A stretch of 64,000 bases of DNA, taken from contig JBBBDQ010000420.1 of the NCBI GenBank assembly GCA_037127315.1, forward strand, positions 2,846,001-2,910,000, in the 5' to 3' direction. Source of the stretch: Ascarosepion bandense (lineage: Eukaryota > Mollusca > Cephalopoda > Sepiida > Sepiidae). The notes beneath the pieces are model-generated. The model had not been told where the DNA came from and ran no database searches. It was given only the letters and a program-made list of their open reading frames with translations. How positions within the stretch are numbered: position 1 is the stretch's first letter; the number at the start of each line of letters is the position of its first letter. A program made the translations under genes and the position numbers. Below, piece by piece: positions 31,703 to 42,182 of the stretch.

Positions 31703-31704
<2 letters not shown>

Positions 31705-31837
31705 TTACTACAACAGTATAAATCACAGGTGGGCTCTGTGGGTGTTGAAGAAGCACAAATTTGTCTGAGCAATTGTGTGTAATGAGGAAATTCTGGCAGC
31801 GCCAGTAGACAAGTATACTCGAATACGTGTGTCTAGG

Positions 31838-31872
<35 letters not shown>

Positions 31873-32037
31873 AAAAGAACGAATAATAAAATTGAAACAT
31901 TGAAAACATGATTTTTATAAAGGGCTCAGTATAAAAATAGAGCAATAATTATTTATTATTTAATGTATGGTTAGGATTGAAGGCTGTCACAATGCGTTTA
32001 GTAAAATAAAGAAAGGTAAAGAAGTTTTGGGGTATTA

Positions 32038-32095
32038 CCTATTTATTATACATTAATATTTCGAGATCAAAGTCTCATCTTCAGAATGACAGAGG
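32038..32095 (-). ncRNA. hammerhead-like motif, weak
   Basis: Minus strand: CUGAAGA followed by one extra U, stem II GAGA/UCUC, GAAA, short stem III and triplet GUA. Only about three stem-I pairs can be drawn and no (TA)n is adjacent. Confidence 0.3.
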
Positions 32096-32109
32096 AGCGT
32101 GTGTCTGTC

Positions 32110-32740
32110 TGAGTGAGTCCGTGCCTTTCAAAGAATGGTCATTTCTGCCTGCTGCTGCTGTCATTAATTGTAGCGAGTGTGTGTGTTTGTGGTAATATAT
32201 ATGTTTGTGATTAACAGTTGGGACCTTCTTCTAGTCTGATGAGATCAGTATGCTTTAATATGTGGTTTATCTCAGTATGTGTGACCTGGCCGTTTGTTTG
32301 ACTTTTGCCAAAGGTTGAAGAGGATTTGTTTTATTACTGTTGTTTTATCTATCTGCTTTATCTCATGGTGTGTGCGTGTCCGTGACTGTGTCATGTGTGC
32401 GTGTTTATGTGCGTATCTTTCTTGTTATTTATTTTACTTTATTTTGTATGTGTGTGTGTATATGTGTTCCTGTGTATAGTGTGTTATAGGTACCTCGACT
32501 ACTTTGCGAGAAAAAAAGCATAGTGTAATGGAAACAGACCACAAACTTATTGAAAACAACGTTCTATTGTTGATGTTATTATTAAGATCAAAGACCAAAT
32601 TATTTATTTATTTTGTTATTGAATTATTATTATTATTATTTTGTTTCTTTTTATTAATTTTTAATCCTTTCTAACAAACAGCATAGCGTAATAAAAAAAA
32701 ATTACATTAGAACACGATTCTAATGCGGAAGTTGAATAAA
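32110..32740. other. GT-rich and AT-rich sequence
   Basis: Loose tgtgtgtttgtg-type repeats (32160-32470) without coding signal, then AT-rich sequence with runs of ttattattatt. Confidence 0.4.
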
Positions 32741-32744
32741 TATA

Positions 32745-33269
32745 CAGGGTGTCCCAGAAGTCGCGCACCATATACTAATTTTTAATTTTTTATGTTTTAG
32801 ATTTGACGTTATATGGGTGAGAAACTAACAATACAAAGAGTTAAATTGGTTTTGATGTTTGGAAGAGATGGGGCAACATACCGCTCCCTAGCTCAAAAAT
32901 TCAACCGCAATCATCCTGAGCGAGTAAAACCATTGAGCCATACAACTGCCTGTCGTTTGATCAAACGCTTCCGAGAAACTGGATCAGTTGCTGACCGTGA
33001 GAGATGTGGTCGACGAAAGACTGCAATTGATGAAGAAACATCCACGATGATTCTGGCAAATGTCGCTAGAAGCCCCGTGAAATCAGTAAGGAAAATAAGC
33101 CAGATCTTAACGATAAGCAAATCATCAGTACATTCTTAAAACACAGAATTGATGCATGTGCTAATGCAGAGGGTGAACAGTTTGATTATCTGTTATGATT
33201 ATGATCAATATAAAATTCATATATATTTTTATAAAAATCTGGATGGTGCGCGACTTCTGGGACACTCTA
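32745..33269 (+). mobile_element. Tc1/mariner-superfamily element with TIRs, internally deleted
   Basis: The left end CAGGGTGTCCCAGAAGTCGC and the right end, reverse complement TAGAGTGTCCCAGAAGTCGC, are inverted repeats of about 27 bp with few mismatches. A TA precedes the left end. At 525 bp it contains only the transposase N-terminus, so it is a deletion derivative. Confidence 0.85.
32813..33139 (+). pseudogene. transposase N-terminal HTH domain, C-terminus deleted
   Basis: A 108-codon open frame starting MGEKLTIQRVKLVLMFGRDG. It continues with LAQKFNRNHPERVKPLSHTT and RLIKRFRETGSVADRERCGR, the winged/HTH region typical of the DUF4817-type leader of Tc1/mariner-like transposases. The second HTH (RKISQILTISKSSVHS) is followed directly by a stop and the 3' TIR. 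No catalytic aspartates are present. The frame is clean, so the deletion may be fairly recent. Confidence 0.8.
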
Positions 33270-33275
33270 CATAGT

Positions 33276-33393
33276 CATCCACTGCTCATCCGTGTGACTA
33301 GGCATCCACTTTCTTCCAGCCGGGATCGAAACTCAACCGATACAATATCAGTCGGAGGACGTATCCTTAAGCTATTAGTGCATGGCTGAGAGA

Positions 33394-33395
<2 letters not shown>
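33276..33395 (-). mobile_element. SINE-2 fragment
   Basis: Minus-strand head with B-box-like gagtttcgatcccgg and the 5' half of the hammerhead (CGGAUGA and the start of stem II). It then runs into the Tc1/mariner-like TIR, so the ribozyme is cut. Confidence 0.55.
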
Positions 33396-33396
<1 letters not shown>

Positions 33397-33458
<62 letters not shown>

Positions 33459-33537
33459 TCTCTCCGTGAGCATCAAAGAAGGGATATATATATATGTATA
33501 TATATACCCCTTCTTTGACGCTCACGGAGAGAGACAT
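33397..33537. repeat. (TA)n and 30-bp inverted repeat
   Basis: (TA)n at 33397-33455, then inverted arms at 33454-33483 and 33508-33537 with one mismatch (left arm begins atgtctctctccgtgag), separated by a TA-rich loop. Confidence 0.9.
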
Positions 33538-33539
33538 TA

Positions 33540-33628
33540 GAGAGGAAGCGTCAGTTCTTTGCTATCAGTTATTAAATTTTACTGCCAGTTCTAAAAGCTC
33601 TTGCCGCGAGTTCGCTCTTTAAGTGTGG

Positions 33629-33673
<45 letters not shown>

Positions 33674-33720
33674 TTGCAGGAATTATGTCGTCGAGTAGTG
33701 AAGAACATCCCCCCTGTCAC
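33540..33720. repeat. low-copy repeat R with (TTA)n
   Basis: Matches 19.49-19.60 kb: atcagttattaaattttac, then tgccgcgagttcgctcttta, then attatgtcgtcgagta. A (TTA)n run of about 14 units at 33630-33673 is inserted. An ATG in the shared end opens a short frame of unknown meaning. Confidence 0.55.
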
Positions 33721-34050
33721 CCTCAGGGTGTGGGTCGGATTATGTTTCTTCTTTTTGTTTTTTAATCTTTTTTTTTTGTCATAATGTACGATACTCAATA
33801 TTATGTACAGCAGTATATATTTTGCCGTCATTTTAGACGGCACGGGCCCACTCGTATTACAATTAAACTTGGTTACACTTGTTATCAAGTACCTCTTTAA
33901 TTTCTTTTACTGTTGTTATTATCTCAGGTGGCTACTGTGTGCGACCGGATTCGGGAAATCCGACATCCTTTGTCAATCCTTTTTTCCCCCCGGATCTTTC
34001 AGCACAGTGTGAGTGCCAAAATCATAGACAGGGAGACACGATAAAACTTG
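33720..34050. other. unannotated interval
   Basis: A short GC-rich phrase (cacgggcccactcgtatta) and T runs; no gene recognised. Confidence 0.4.
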
Positions 34051-34057
34051 TCGGAGT

Positions 34058-34076
34058 GTGTGTGTGTGTGGGGGGG

Positions 34077-34138
<62 letters not shown>

Positions 34139-34141
34139 AAG

Positions 34142-34199
<58 letters not shown>
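34058..34199. repeat. compound (TG)n(AG)n microsatellite
   Basis: About 35 TG units with a G8 interruption, followed by about 26 AG units. Confidence 0.95.
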
Positions 34200-34202
<3 letters not shown>

Positions 34203-34860
34203 ATGGGGAGAAATTCCGTTAAGTATATATGTTCATAAGTCCTTCAAATTAAACACTGATATTTTTCAAAACGGAAAAATAGTTAAAAAGCTCTTCTGAG
34301 TGAAGTGAAAAAAAAATCTTTTTAGGATAGCAGTGACCCTTACTTGTTCGTAGTTGTCTCTCCAAAGGTAATCGTTTCAATATTTTCCCTCTTTAAATTG
34401 ATGCCCATGAAATAAAAGATATATAAAGCGGAGAGAAAAAAAATCATCTCCGGTTCATAGTTCCTTTCAACGCCTTAGTCACCTGCTACTCTTTATCTTG
34501 CAATTCCCTACTCCCACTTGAACTCTTCTTCTTTCTCGACTTTCCTTAACCCGTGAAAAATGACACCTCGCTTTTTTATTTCTATCCAGATTGAAGCTAC
34601 CATTGACTCAGCCGTTCACCTATAACCACAGAACATCCTTCACTGGTGAATTTGATATTTTCATAAATATCCTTGGAAGTAATATCAACCCTCTCTCCCT
34701 TTCTATTTCCCCACTCCACACACGTACACATTTTCAGCAAATGCTATTAAAAAAAAAAACATGAATTTTGAGTCGATTAATTTTAACGCTCGACTTCTCT
34801 ATAATTCTCAAACGAGTAAGAAACCCTCTCAGAAATTGCCCAAAGTTTATTTCGGAGGAA
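34200..34860. other. unannotated interval
   Basis: No recognised gene or repeat terminus. Confidence 0.4.
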
Positions 34861-34866
34861 GAGTAT

Positions 34867-35170
34867 CAGTCAGTCAGTTAAGTGTCATATATGATACGCT
34901 TGGGTGATCATGTCTCTTTCGAGACATGACTGGGCAGAAGATTATCTCGAGGTAGGTTGTCATTACTTTCTGCAGTAGGCTGGTTACCTACCAATGCTGT
35001 ATAACGAAATCTGTCCTGTTATTTAATCCATAACTGGAGAGAAAAAACAGATTAATACTTTTCCCAAGGATATTTGTGCGAAAGTGAACGCAAAAAAATC
35101 AACTGGAATTCGAGCTCAGCTCCCCGATTTCTCGTTCCAAGCCAATATCCACTGCACCAAAACGCACATC
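34867..35170 (-). mobile_element. SINE-1 copy with trimmed hairpin region
   Basis: The hairpin is reorganised (catgtctctttcgagacatg, loop inverted relative to the other minus-strand copies) and gactgact is missing before the gggcagaag block. Otherwise full-length. Confidence 0.83.
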
Positions 35171-35658
35171 TACACATTTGATTAGAGATTAGGAGTATAA
35201 ATAAAGCAAATTTTACATTTTGTTTGTCAAAGTTCAAGGACTAAGTAGAAAGTTGATTCAAAATATTCAAATAAATTTTCTAGCCTATTTTCTATTCAAA
35301 AATTTAACTCAAAAAGAAAATTATACCTAACCTAATTAAAACCTAAGAAAGTCGAAGGTTTGAATTATAGATACACACACACACACACATACATACATAC
35401 ATATATATATATATATTTCTTAGGCGTCAGAATCCATTTTGCACATTTATAAATCTACCATTCGTCCGTGCACTGAATACTATTGCCATATCTGGTCGGG
35501 TTTTTTTACTCTTTATCTTGAGTTTATCGGTAAAATCCAAAGGAGAATCTGCAATAACTTGACTTAGTATCCAATCTTCAGTCACTTTCTCACCGACGTA
35601 ATCTCTGTCTTTTCATGACAACCGCTCTGGCGAGTTTTTTTCTATGGTACTCCGACCA

Positions 35659-35940
35659 AGGATGTGCGTTGTAGTGCTGTGGATATCGGCTCGGAACGAG
35701 AAATCGGGGAGTCAAGTTCGAATTCCAGCTGAATTCATTGCATTCACTTACGCACAAATACCCTTGGGAAAGGTATTAATCCGTCTCATCCCTCCAGTTA
35801 TGGGTTAAATAACAGGACAGATTGGGTTCTATAGCCTTGGTCGGCAACCAGTCTACCGCAGAAAGCAATGCCCAGTCAGTGATGTCTCTTTCGAGACATG
35901 ATCGCCCAAGCGTGTATCACGTATGGCACTTAACTGACTG
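35659..35940 (+). mobile_element. SINE-1, first of a pair sharing a target site
   Basis: Flanked by actccgacca at 35649-35658 and 35941-35950. A deletion removes the ggcaacctactgcgggataa block after agaaagcaatg. Confidence 0.88.
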
Positions 35941-35950
35941 ACTCCGACCA

Positions 35951-36243
35951 CGGTTGTGCGTTGTGGTACAGTAGATATCGGCTTGGAAAGAGAAATCTGA
36001 AAGCCGAGTTCGAATTCCAGTTGAATTCATCGGATTCACTTACTTGTAAATACCTTTAAGAAAGGTATTATTCCTTTTTACTTCCAGCTATGGGTCAAAT
36101 AACAGGACCGATCGGGTTCTATAGCCTTGGTTGGCCACCGGTCTATCGCAGAAATTAATGGCAACTTGCTGTGGAAAGATCTTCCGCCTAGTCATGTCTC
36201 TTTCGAGACATGATCGCTTAAGCGTGTATCATGTATTGCACTG
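35951..36243 (+). mobile_element. SINE-1, second of a pair sharing a target site
   Basis: Begins right after the second actccgacca and ends before acctcgacca (36244-36253), a third, slightly changed copy of the same target. It is in the same orientation as its neighbour. Confidence 0.87.
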
Positions 36244-36559
36244 ACCTCGACCAGATGCATTTACCCGTTCTACTAGATTGGCATCTTGGTTCCATCTTTT
36301 TATCGTCGAAATAGTTAAATGTAACCGCCTCTTCTACAAGAAGTTTCTTTTCTCGCACGTCCTCATTTGCTTGCATCTCTGATCGCTACAATCTACAAAA
36401 GTGTAAATGCAACGTCGATTGTCATGTTTTATCGATTTCGTTCTCATCTATCTCTTATCCTTTCTTCGACATCTCCCGGTACCATGTTTTTTTTTATCTC
36501 TCTCACTGTAATCTCCTGCGCACCTCCTTTCTTAGGGTGAAATGATTATAAAAACACCA

Positions 36560-36975
36560 TTGGAATCCATTCAATAGCCATGCGTTTTTATGTCACGAAT
36601 AAACTATACTTTTCCAGGACATGTTCAATATTTTTTGTATGTGTTCCAAGTTAAATATTTACATGTGTAGATTGAATTAGCTGAAGTTATTAGATAAGAC
36701 AGGGAAGAAAAGAGATGTATCGATTAACCACACTTACTGCTTAGGTCCAGACACTTCAGACAAATGAAGAAACCATGATTCCTTAAAGAAGAATGGTTTC
36801 TGGGAATCGTAGGTGACTGTAATAAAACCAAACGAGAAAAACCTATTTAAAGATCATTACACTCAATCAATATAGAAAATTTTTTCAAGTAAGACTAGCA
36901 ATGGAACTGATTGAACCGTAATTATATACTATTTGTCTATATTTCTGAGATGATGTACTGCAATTATGTACACAA
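36560..36975. other. unannotated interval
   Basis: A local 12-bp inverted pair occurs near 36772-36798 (ccatgattcctt and gaatggtttctgg vicinity). No gene recognised. Confidence 0.35.
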
Positions 36976-36987
36976 TTTACATTGTTC

Positions 36988-37248
36988 GAATTCAACTGGA
37001 ATTCAAAATCAGGAGCCGAGTTTGAATTCCAGTTGAATTCCTTGCATTCACTTACTCTTGGGAAAGGTATTAATCTGTTTCTTTCCTCCAGTTATGGGTT
37101 AAATAACAGGGCAGATTGGGTTCTTTTGCCTCGGCTAGCAACCAGTCGACCGCAGAAAGTAATGTGGGATAATCTTCTGCCCAGTCAGACATGTCTCTTT
37201 CGAGACATGATCACGTAAGTGTGTATCACGTATGGCACTTAACTGACT
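36988..37248 (+). mobile_element. SINE-1 with rearranged 5' end, 9-bp target duplication
   Basis: Flanked by acattgttc at 36979-36987 and 37249-37257. The first ~17 bp (gaattcaactggaattc) are the inverse complement of the B-box region that follows, so the 5' end is inverted. It is inserted in the 3' tail of a SINE-3 copy. Confidence 0.85.
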
Positions 37249-37254
37249 GACATT

Positions 37255-37585
37255 GTTCAGACTGTTGTCTTCATTTTTACTGCCATATTCACTCGGTTTC
37301 GGTCATTGTTTGCTTCGTCCTTTTTCAGATGATTGGAATTTCACAATGAACTTTTCACCGGGGTAGATTTTTCCATTAAGCATGTTCCTTCCAGATGGCT
37401 AAGTTGTAGTCCATTAACTCAACTCTCTAAGATTTTTATCCGACTCTTTGGCTCAAGTCACTTTCTGTGTCAAGTCACTGCATGCAAGAGACGCTTTTAT
37501 CCATTGGGCCATGTGTCATTGATGTGCATATGGCATCAAAATTGAGGACAATAGTCCGAACAATTTAAACAGTGTAAATACTTAC
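37255..37585 (-). mobile_element. SINE-3 copy, minus strand
   Basis: On the minus strand the head has A-box-like tggcccaatggataaaagcg (near 37515-37490). The tail near 37255-37300 ends in the reverse of gtctgaacaatg. A separate plus-strand tail (caatagtccgaacaattta) sits at 37548-37570. Confidence 0.55.
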
Positions 37586-37674
37586 AAGGTAGTTTTCTGA
37601 TTACTTTATTCATTACGAATGGCTTTTCATATGTTTACAAGTTCTTTTTAGATATTGTTTCGAAATCCTTTTTA

Positions 37675-37904
37675 ATTCATTGTATTCGCTTACACGCAAA
37701 TACATTTGGGAAAGGTATTAATCAGTCGCTTCTCTTTCCAGCTATGGGTTAAATAGCAGAGCAGATTTGGTTATAGCCTTGCTTGTCAACCGGCCCAACG
37801 CAGAAGATAATGGCAAACTACTTCGGGAAAAATCTTCTGCCCAGTCAATCATGTTTCTTTCGAGACATGATCGCCCAAGCGTGTATCACGTATAGTGACT
37901 GATT
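37675..37904 (+). mobile_element. SINE-1, 5'-truncated
   Basis: Lacks the tRNA head; starts at ttaattcattgtattcgctt and continues to gcgtgtatcacgtatag. Confidence 0.8.
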
Positions 37905-38245
37905 CCTTCAGGATGTGGTAGTTATGGCTCTCTACAATTTTCTATACTTTTTAGTTCTTTTACTATACTTCGAATTCACATTACTGTCATCAATTTATGC
38001 GAGAAGTATGAATAGAGACACTCTTTTTCACTTGATCCTCCAGATTTATTTGCATGTAAATATTACAGGAAAGAATTCCTTGATTCCTAGTAAATTGTCA
38101 GTAGCCGATAATAAATAGTAACCTCGTGAATACTAGTTTTGCTAATTATTCACTCACACCAGAAAAAATAAATAAATGAAGGTAGTATCGTTGAGAAAAA
38201 AAAGTTTAAATCATCAAATGTCTACTAATTCAGGTACCACGACGA
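37905..38245. other. unannotated interval
   Basis: A 67-codon open frame at 37915-38118 has no recognisable motif. Nothing else is seen. Confidence 0.4.
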
Positions 38246-38246
38246 A

Positions 38247-38562
38247 TCGCCCGGTTCACACTCCACCCACGTGAAGGTGAAGAGACTCATCTCTTGTTCC
38301 TTGTTTAGGATGTGGTTTCCGGCTTTCTCTTTTCCAATCTTTTCACTCTTTTCTTTTCTTTTTTTAAATGGAGTAGAAGGACTAAACTATCGACCGGTTC
38401 ACACTCCACCCACGTCTATTGAACAGGTGAAGAGACTCATCCCTTGTTCCTTGTTTAGAATGTAGTTTCCGGCTTTCTCTTTTCCAATCTTTTCACTCTT
38501 TTCTTTTTTTTTTAATTGCAGTAGAAGGACTAAACTATCGCCCGGTTCACATTCCACCCACG
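38247..38562 (+). repeat. tandem duplication of a LINE-C 3' region (143-147 bp period)
   Basis: The phrase ccggttcacactccacccac occurs at about 38251, 38394 and, with one change, 38541. Between occurrences each unit reads gaagagactcatc, ccttgttccttgtttag, and ccggctttctcttttccaat. The minus-strand insertion at 46.54-46.73 kb carries the same sequence with a poly(A) tail, which identifies it as a retroelement 3' end. Confidence 0.75.
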
Positions 38563-38565
38563 TCT

Positions 38566-38692
38566 AGCTGGAGGGAGAAGTAGCGGATTCATTACCAAAG
38601 ATATCAGTACGCAAGTGAATGCAATGAATATCCATTGGAATTCGAACTCAGCTCTTCGATTTCTCGTTCCGAGCCGATATCCATTGCAACTG
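38566..38692 (-). mobile_element. SINE-1 head fragment
   Basis: Contains the tRNA-related head and adjoining segment (gaatgcaatgaatatcc to ccgatatccattgca). The 3' two thirds are missing. Confidence 0.7.
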
Positions 38693-38876
38693 GTTGATTA
38701 AAAACAGAATAACTATTCAAATACGAGTATCGATTAAAAATAATGTTCAAACAAATAAATTGAATATTTCCGTTTTAATTCCATTTTGCTGATCTCCGGA
38801 ACATTCTGTAAAATATTATTTTTTTGTTTTAGTGTAAGGAGCCTGAACACCACCAAAGTTTTAAAAAGTATTTCTA

Positions 38877-39043
<167 letters not shown>

Positions 39044-39045
39044 TA

Positions 39046-39431
39046 CACTACGTGTCATAATTATTAGGCAACCCCAGTATTTAAAAAAATTATGTATTTC
39101 ATACTATTTTTTATTATTTGTTGCCAAATGAATCATTGTAAATGAAAATAGAATGGTTCTTTTGTTAATATTGTACGATAACATGTGCATCAAATGAATT
39201 TATAAAAATTTAATAATTACCTATATTTCAGTTTCATCAATGAAAGAATGAAGAAAATTTAGGGTTATTTGGACGAGTTCTTCTTTGCTTCCTTGCCTTG
39301 TAAAATTTTGCAAAGTAATAATAACAAAAGAACCATTCTATTTTTATTTGTCAATAAATACTAAAATAGTATGAAATATATAATTTCTATTAAAAAAAAC
39401 TGGGATGGCCTAATAATTATGGCTGGAAGTG
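39046..39431. mobile_element. MITE with long TIRs and TA target, Tc1/mariner type
   Basis: The left end runs ...cataattattaggcaacccc; the reverse complement of the right end reads cacttccagccataattatt then aggccatcccag. Similarity extends inward through tatttcatactattt and gaatggttcttttgtta for more than 100 bp, with small indels. TA dinucleotides at 39044-39045 and 39432-39433 flank the 386-bp element. No transposase is encoded. Confidence 0.85.
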
Positions 39432-39434
39432 TAT

Positions 39435-40050
39435 GTGGTGGGTGGCGAGTGTGGGTAAATACATATTTTCTAAAATCATTATGCGTACACATCTTTATGC
39501 TTATTTGCAAGTTGTTCAAAGTCCCCGAACTTGAGACTGAACACAAAAACACCTACGCATACGCATTCACTCATTCTCTCTTCCCCCTCTCTCTCTCTTT
39601 CTCTCACACTCACTTAATCTCCCTAACTCTGTTTTCATTTATAAATTACTTCTTTTTATGTTTTAATGTTACTCTTAACCAACCTTTTTTATATTAATTT
39701 TTGATTCTTCGTATAACACCAAATTAATGTCATATGGTTAATATTCGAGTTTTATTTTTATATAACTTCTTTCATTTCGGACATAAACTTTTCACCTTCA
39801 CTTGATCCTTTTCTCATGCCTTTTGTCTGATAAAATTTGTACTTCCGACACAAATACAATCCACATCAATGTTGACAAGACAGACACTTGATATATTCGT
39901 CTGCCGAAATAGACTGTTTCTCAGATGAGCTGTTTCGAAATTTATTTTTTAATATATATATATATACAGATACATATAGATTTATTTTACCATAATGACT
40001 TGGTCTCGCTGATGAGATGGGTGGTTACATTTGACCACTGAAATGGACAT
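39435..40050. other. unannotated interval
   Basis: A gtctgccgaaatagac ... tcagatgagctgtttcgaaa segment at 39900-39940 ahead of a TA run faintly recalls the hammerhead/(TA)n module, but no three-stem fold can be drawn. Confidence 0.35.
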
Positions 40051-40056
40051 ATTTTG

Positions 40057-40058
<2 letters not shown>

Positions 40059-40112
<54 letters not shown>
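40059..40112. repeat. (TA)n microsatellite
   Basis: About 26 TA units. Confidence 0.95.
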
Positions 40113-40115
<3 letters not shown>

Positions 40116-40229
40116 CGTATCTGACTACCGGGCACACGGGGCACGGGTCCGGATCGACGATGCATGCACTCATAGTGAAAATCCGGGCAAGGAAAAATGT
40201 TTTCGTTAGAAATCAAACTAAACAATTCA

Positions 40230-40230
40230 C

Positions 40231-40283
<53 letters not shown>

Positions 40284-40286
40284 AAA
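40230..40286. repeat. (GAAA)n microsatellite
   Basis: About 13 tandem gaaa units. Confidence 0.95.
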
Positions 40287-40289
40287 ACG

Positions 40290-40652
40290 AAGAAACATCC
40301 GAATGAACGCAGTAAAAATCTGTTTATTTATTAATTTTGGGAGAAAAGACTGGTTATACTCAGAAAGTGCGAACCCGATTTCCTGCTTTCGTTCACGTTC
40401 TGTGCCTAATTTCCATTGGAATAGCCGAAAAAATTCGCAGAAATCATAGTTTCTGGAAACGGATGACACTGATGACTTCATCACACTGTCAACTAATAAA
40501 TCCGGGCAATTTCCTCTGTGCATATATTACTCGTATACTCGTATTTGAGTAGATATTCTGTTTTTAATCAAACAGTATATTTATAATGAACTCGACTTGA
40601 GTATACACATACTTCTTCCATAGAGAGATTAGGATCCTGATTATTCACAAAA

Positions 40653-40655
<3 letters not shown>
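40290..40655. other. unannotated interval
   Basis: Overlapping open frames of 71-98 codons have no recognised motif. Confidence 0.35.
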
Positions 40656-40656
<1 letters not shown>

Positions 40657-40695
<39 letters not shown>

Positions 40696-40800
40696 AATTC
40701 TGCTATTACAATGGTTTATAAAAGTAATATATCACTACACAAAACATTAAAATTATAATGCTTTTATAAACCATAATTATACCAAAATTACAATATTGAG
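40657..40800. repeat. (TA)n plus remnant of the 27.5-kb hammerhead family
   Basis: (TA)n at 40657-40692 is followed by ttgtaattctgctattacaa and atggtttataaaag with atatcactacacaaaac, which match the 3' side of the 27.5-kb motif (cleavage-site strand). The two core boxes are absent. atggtttataaaag and cttttataaaccat form an inverted pair. Confidence 0.55.
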
Positions 40801-40878
40801 CACTACTTGGTATTGAGCAATTTTAATAAAAGTAAATGCTTGAACAGTGGCTTTTAATATATCCGTTCTTTTACTTCT

Positions 40879-40883
<5 letters not shown>

Positions 40884-40913
<30 letters not shown>
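40884..40913. repeat. (TA)n microsatellite
   Basis: About 15 TA units. Confidence 0.9.
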
Positions 40914-40914
<1 letters not shown>

Positions 40915-40915
<1 letters not shown>

Positions 40916-41391
40916 CATTATTTGAAAGTGAAAGGATTATTAATAAAATGCTATTTATGTGTTAATGAAAGAGACCTTTCCATTTCTGATAATTCGCTCT
41001 GATCTATGCATAGTGCAATTCACAAGTGTCGATGCAAGTAATCTCTCGAATTGTGTGTGAAATAATGTCGCTCATTTTGAGATCTCTACTTATAGCGCAT
41101 TTTTGGCGGTCTGAAAATGGCGCCATTCTTCCGCATATTAAAATTACAACACTCAATAAGTAGAAGGGCGTATTTTTTACGCACTGCCTTTGGGAAAGAG
41201 AGGAATCGCTGATAACCATCTTCATGCAAGTACAAGTTATGAACCACAGACCTTGTTTTCAAGCAGAATATTTAAAAGTTGTTTGTCAGATCTGGAGAGG
41301 GAAATGAAAGGATCACGATATGAACGTAAGATACGCACTTGTTAAAAAGCACAGTCACAATAACGGACTTAATTTACAGATACATAGTGTT

Positions 41392-41400
<9 letters not shown>
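40915..41400. other. unannotated interval
   Basis: No gene or repeat recognised. Confidence 0.4.
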
Positions 41401-41456
<56 letters not shown>

Positions 41457-41457
<1 letters not shown>

Positions 41458-42182
41458 TAGCAGTATAGCCCGGCGTTGGTCGGGTGTAATGAAAGCTTTA
41501 AAACTAATCCATGGTTCTGGAGTTCAGACTCTTGGGAAGTTGGCATGAAAGACTAAAATGCAATAGTTATTTTCAGTTAAAGCGAAATCGTAGACTGAAA
41601 AACAATGAATGGATATAAGTCAAACTTTGATTTCCTGGTATCGATATCAAATAAGTTTTGTTCGCCGTAAACTGAATTTTGAAGGCTAAATAAGTCCTCT
41701 GAGTAAATGGTGTCATGGCTGAGACTAAGAACTACAATTATACCTACTTAACGCCAAACTCGAAGCAAAAGCTAAAATAAAAGGGCTGAAAAAATACATA
41801 CACACGGGCAGATAAACAGATACACACAAAAACATCTTGCTTTATATATATATATATATATAGATATATATAATCGATTTTATGCATTATTGTAAGAACT
41901 GCAACCTTGAAATTTCTGAACATCGTTTCTTATGTCTTAGTCTATGAGTGTTTCAAATTTGTTTAAAATCGGGCCACTCGTTCAATAACCCGATTTTTTC
42001 GATTATCGATTTTCGATATTTATCAGGAGTACCTCGACACAAAACTTAGCTAAGAACACTCGCAGACGCTTATAGTACAACTGTGTACATTTTCAAGTAA
42101 ATCGGTTCAGCCGTTTCGGAGTCCATAGGTAACGGACACACACACACACACACACAAAGTTCCATTTATATATAAGTTTATA
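41457..42182 (-). mobile_element. Helitron copy H5
   Basis: The 3' end (reverse complement tatactgctag) abuts a (TA)n at 41401-41455; internal landmarks are present in order; the 5' end is slightly changed (tataagtttatat in place of tataagtttagat). It lies flush against the inverted LINE-B segment. Confidence 0.85.

Larger units (their letters stand above)
35435..36555 (+). pseudogene. LINE-A C-terminus and 3' UTR, split by two SINE-1 copies
   Basis: 35445-35650 encodes the C-terminal segment (ILHIYKSTIRPCTEYYCHIW). It resumes after the SINEs at about 36246 (actccgacca joins gatgcattt), continues through the LFSHVL-type region near 36350, and ends with the 3' UTR tttcttagggtgaaatgatt and an A-rich tail at 36551. 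Frameshifts and stops are present. Confidence 0.75.

Noticed and set aside
32294..32479. 61-codon frame rich in C and V near 32.3 kb
   Set aside because: Derived from loose GT repeats; no signal-peptide-like organisation that survives inspection, no homology recognised.
39895..39945. Possible hammerhead near 39.9 kb
   Set aside because: CAGAUGA and GAAA boxes are present but stem II and stem I cannot be paired on either strand.
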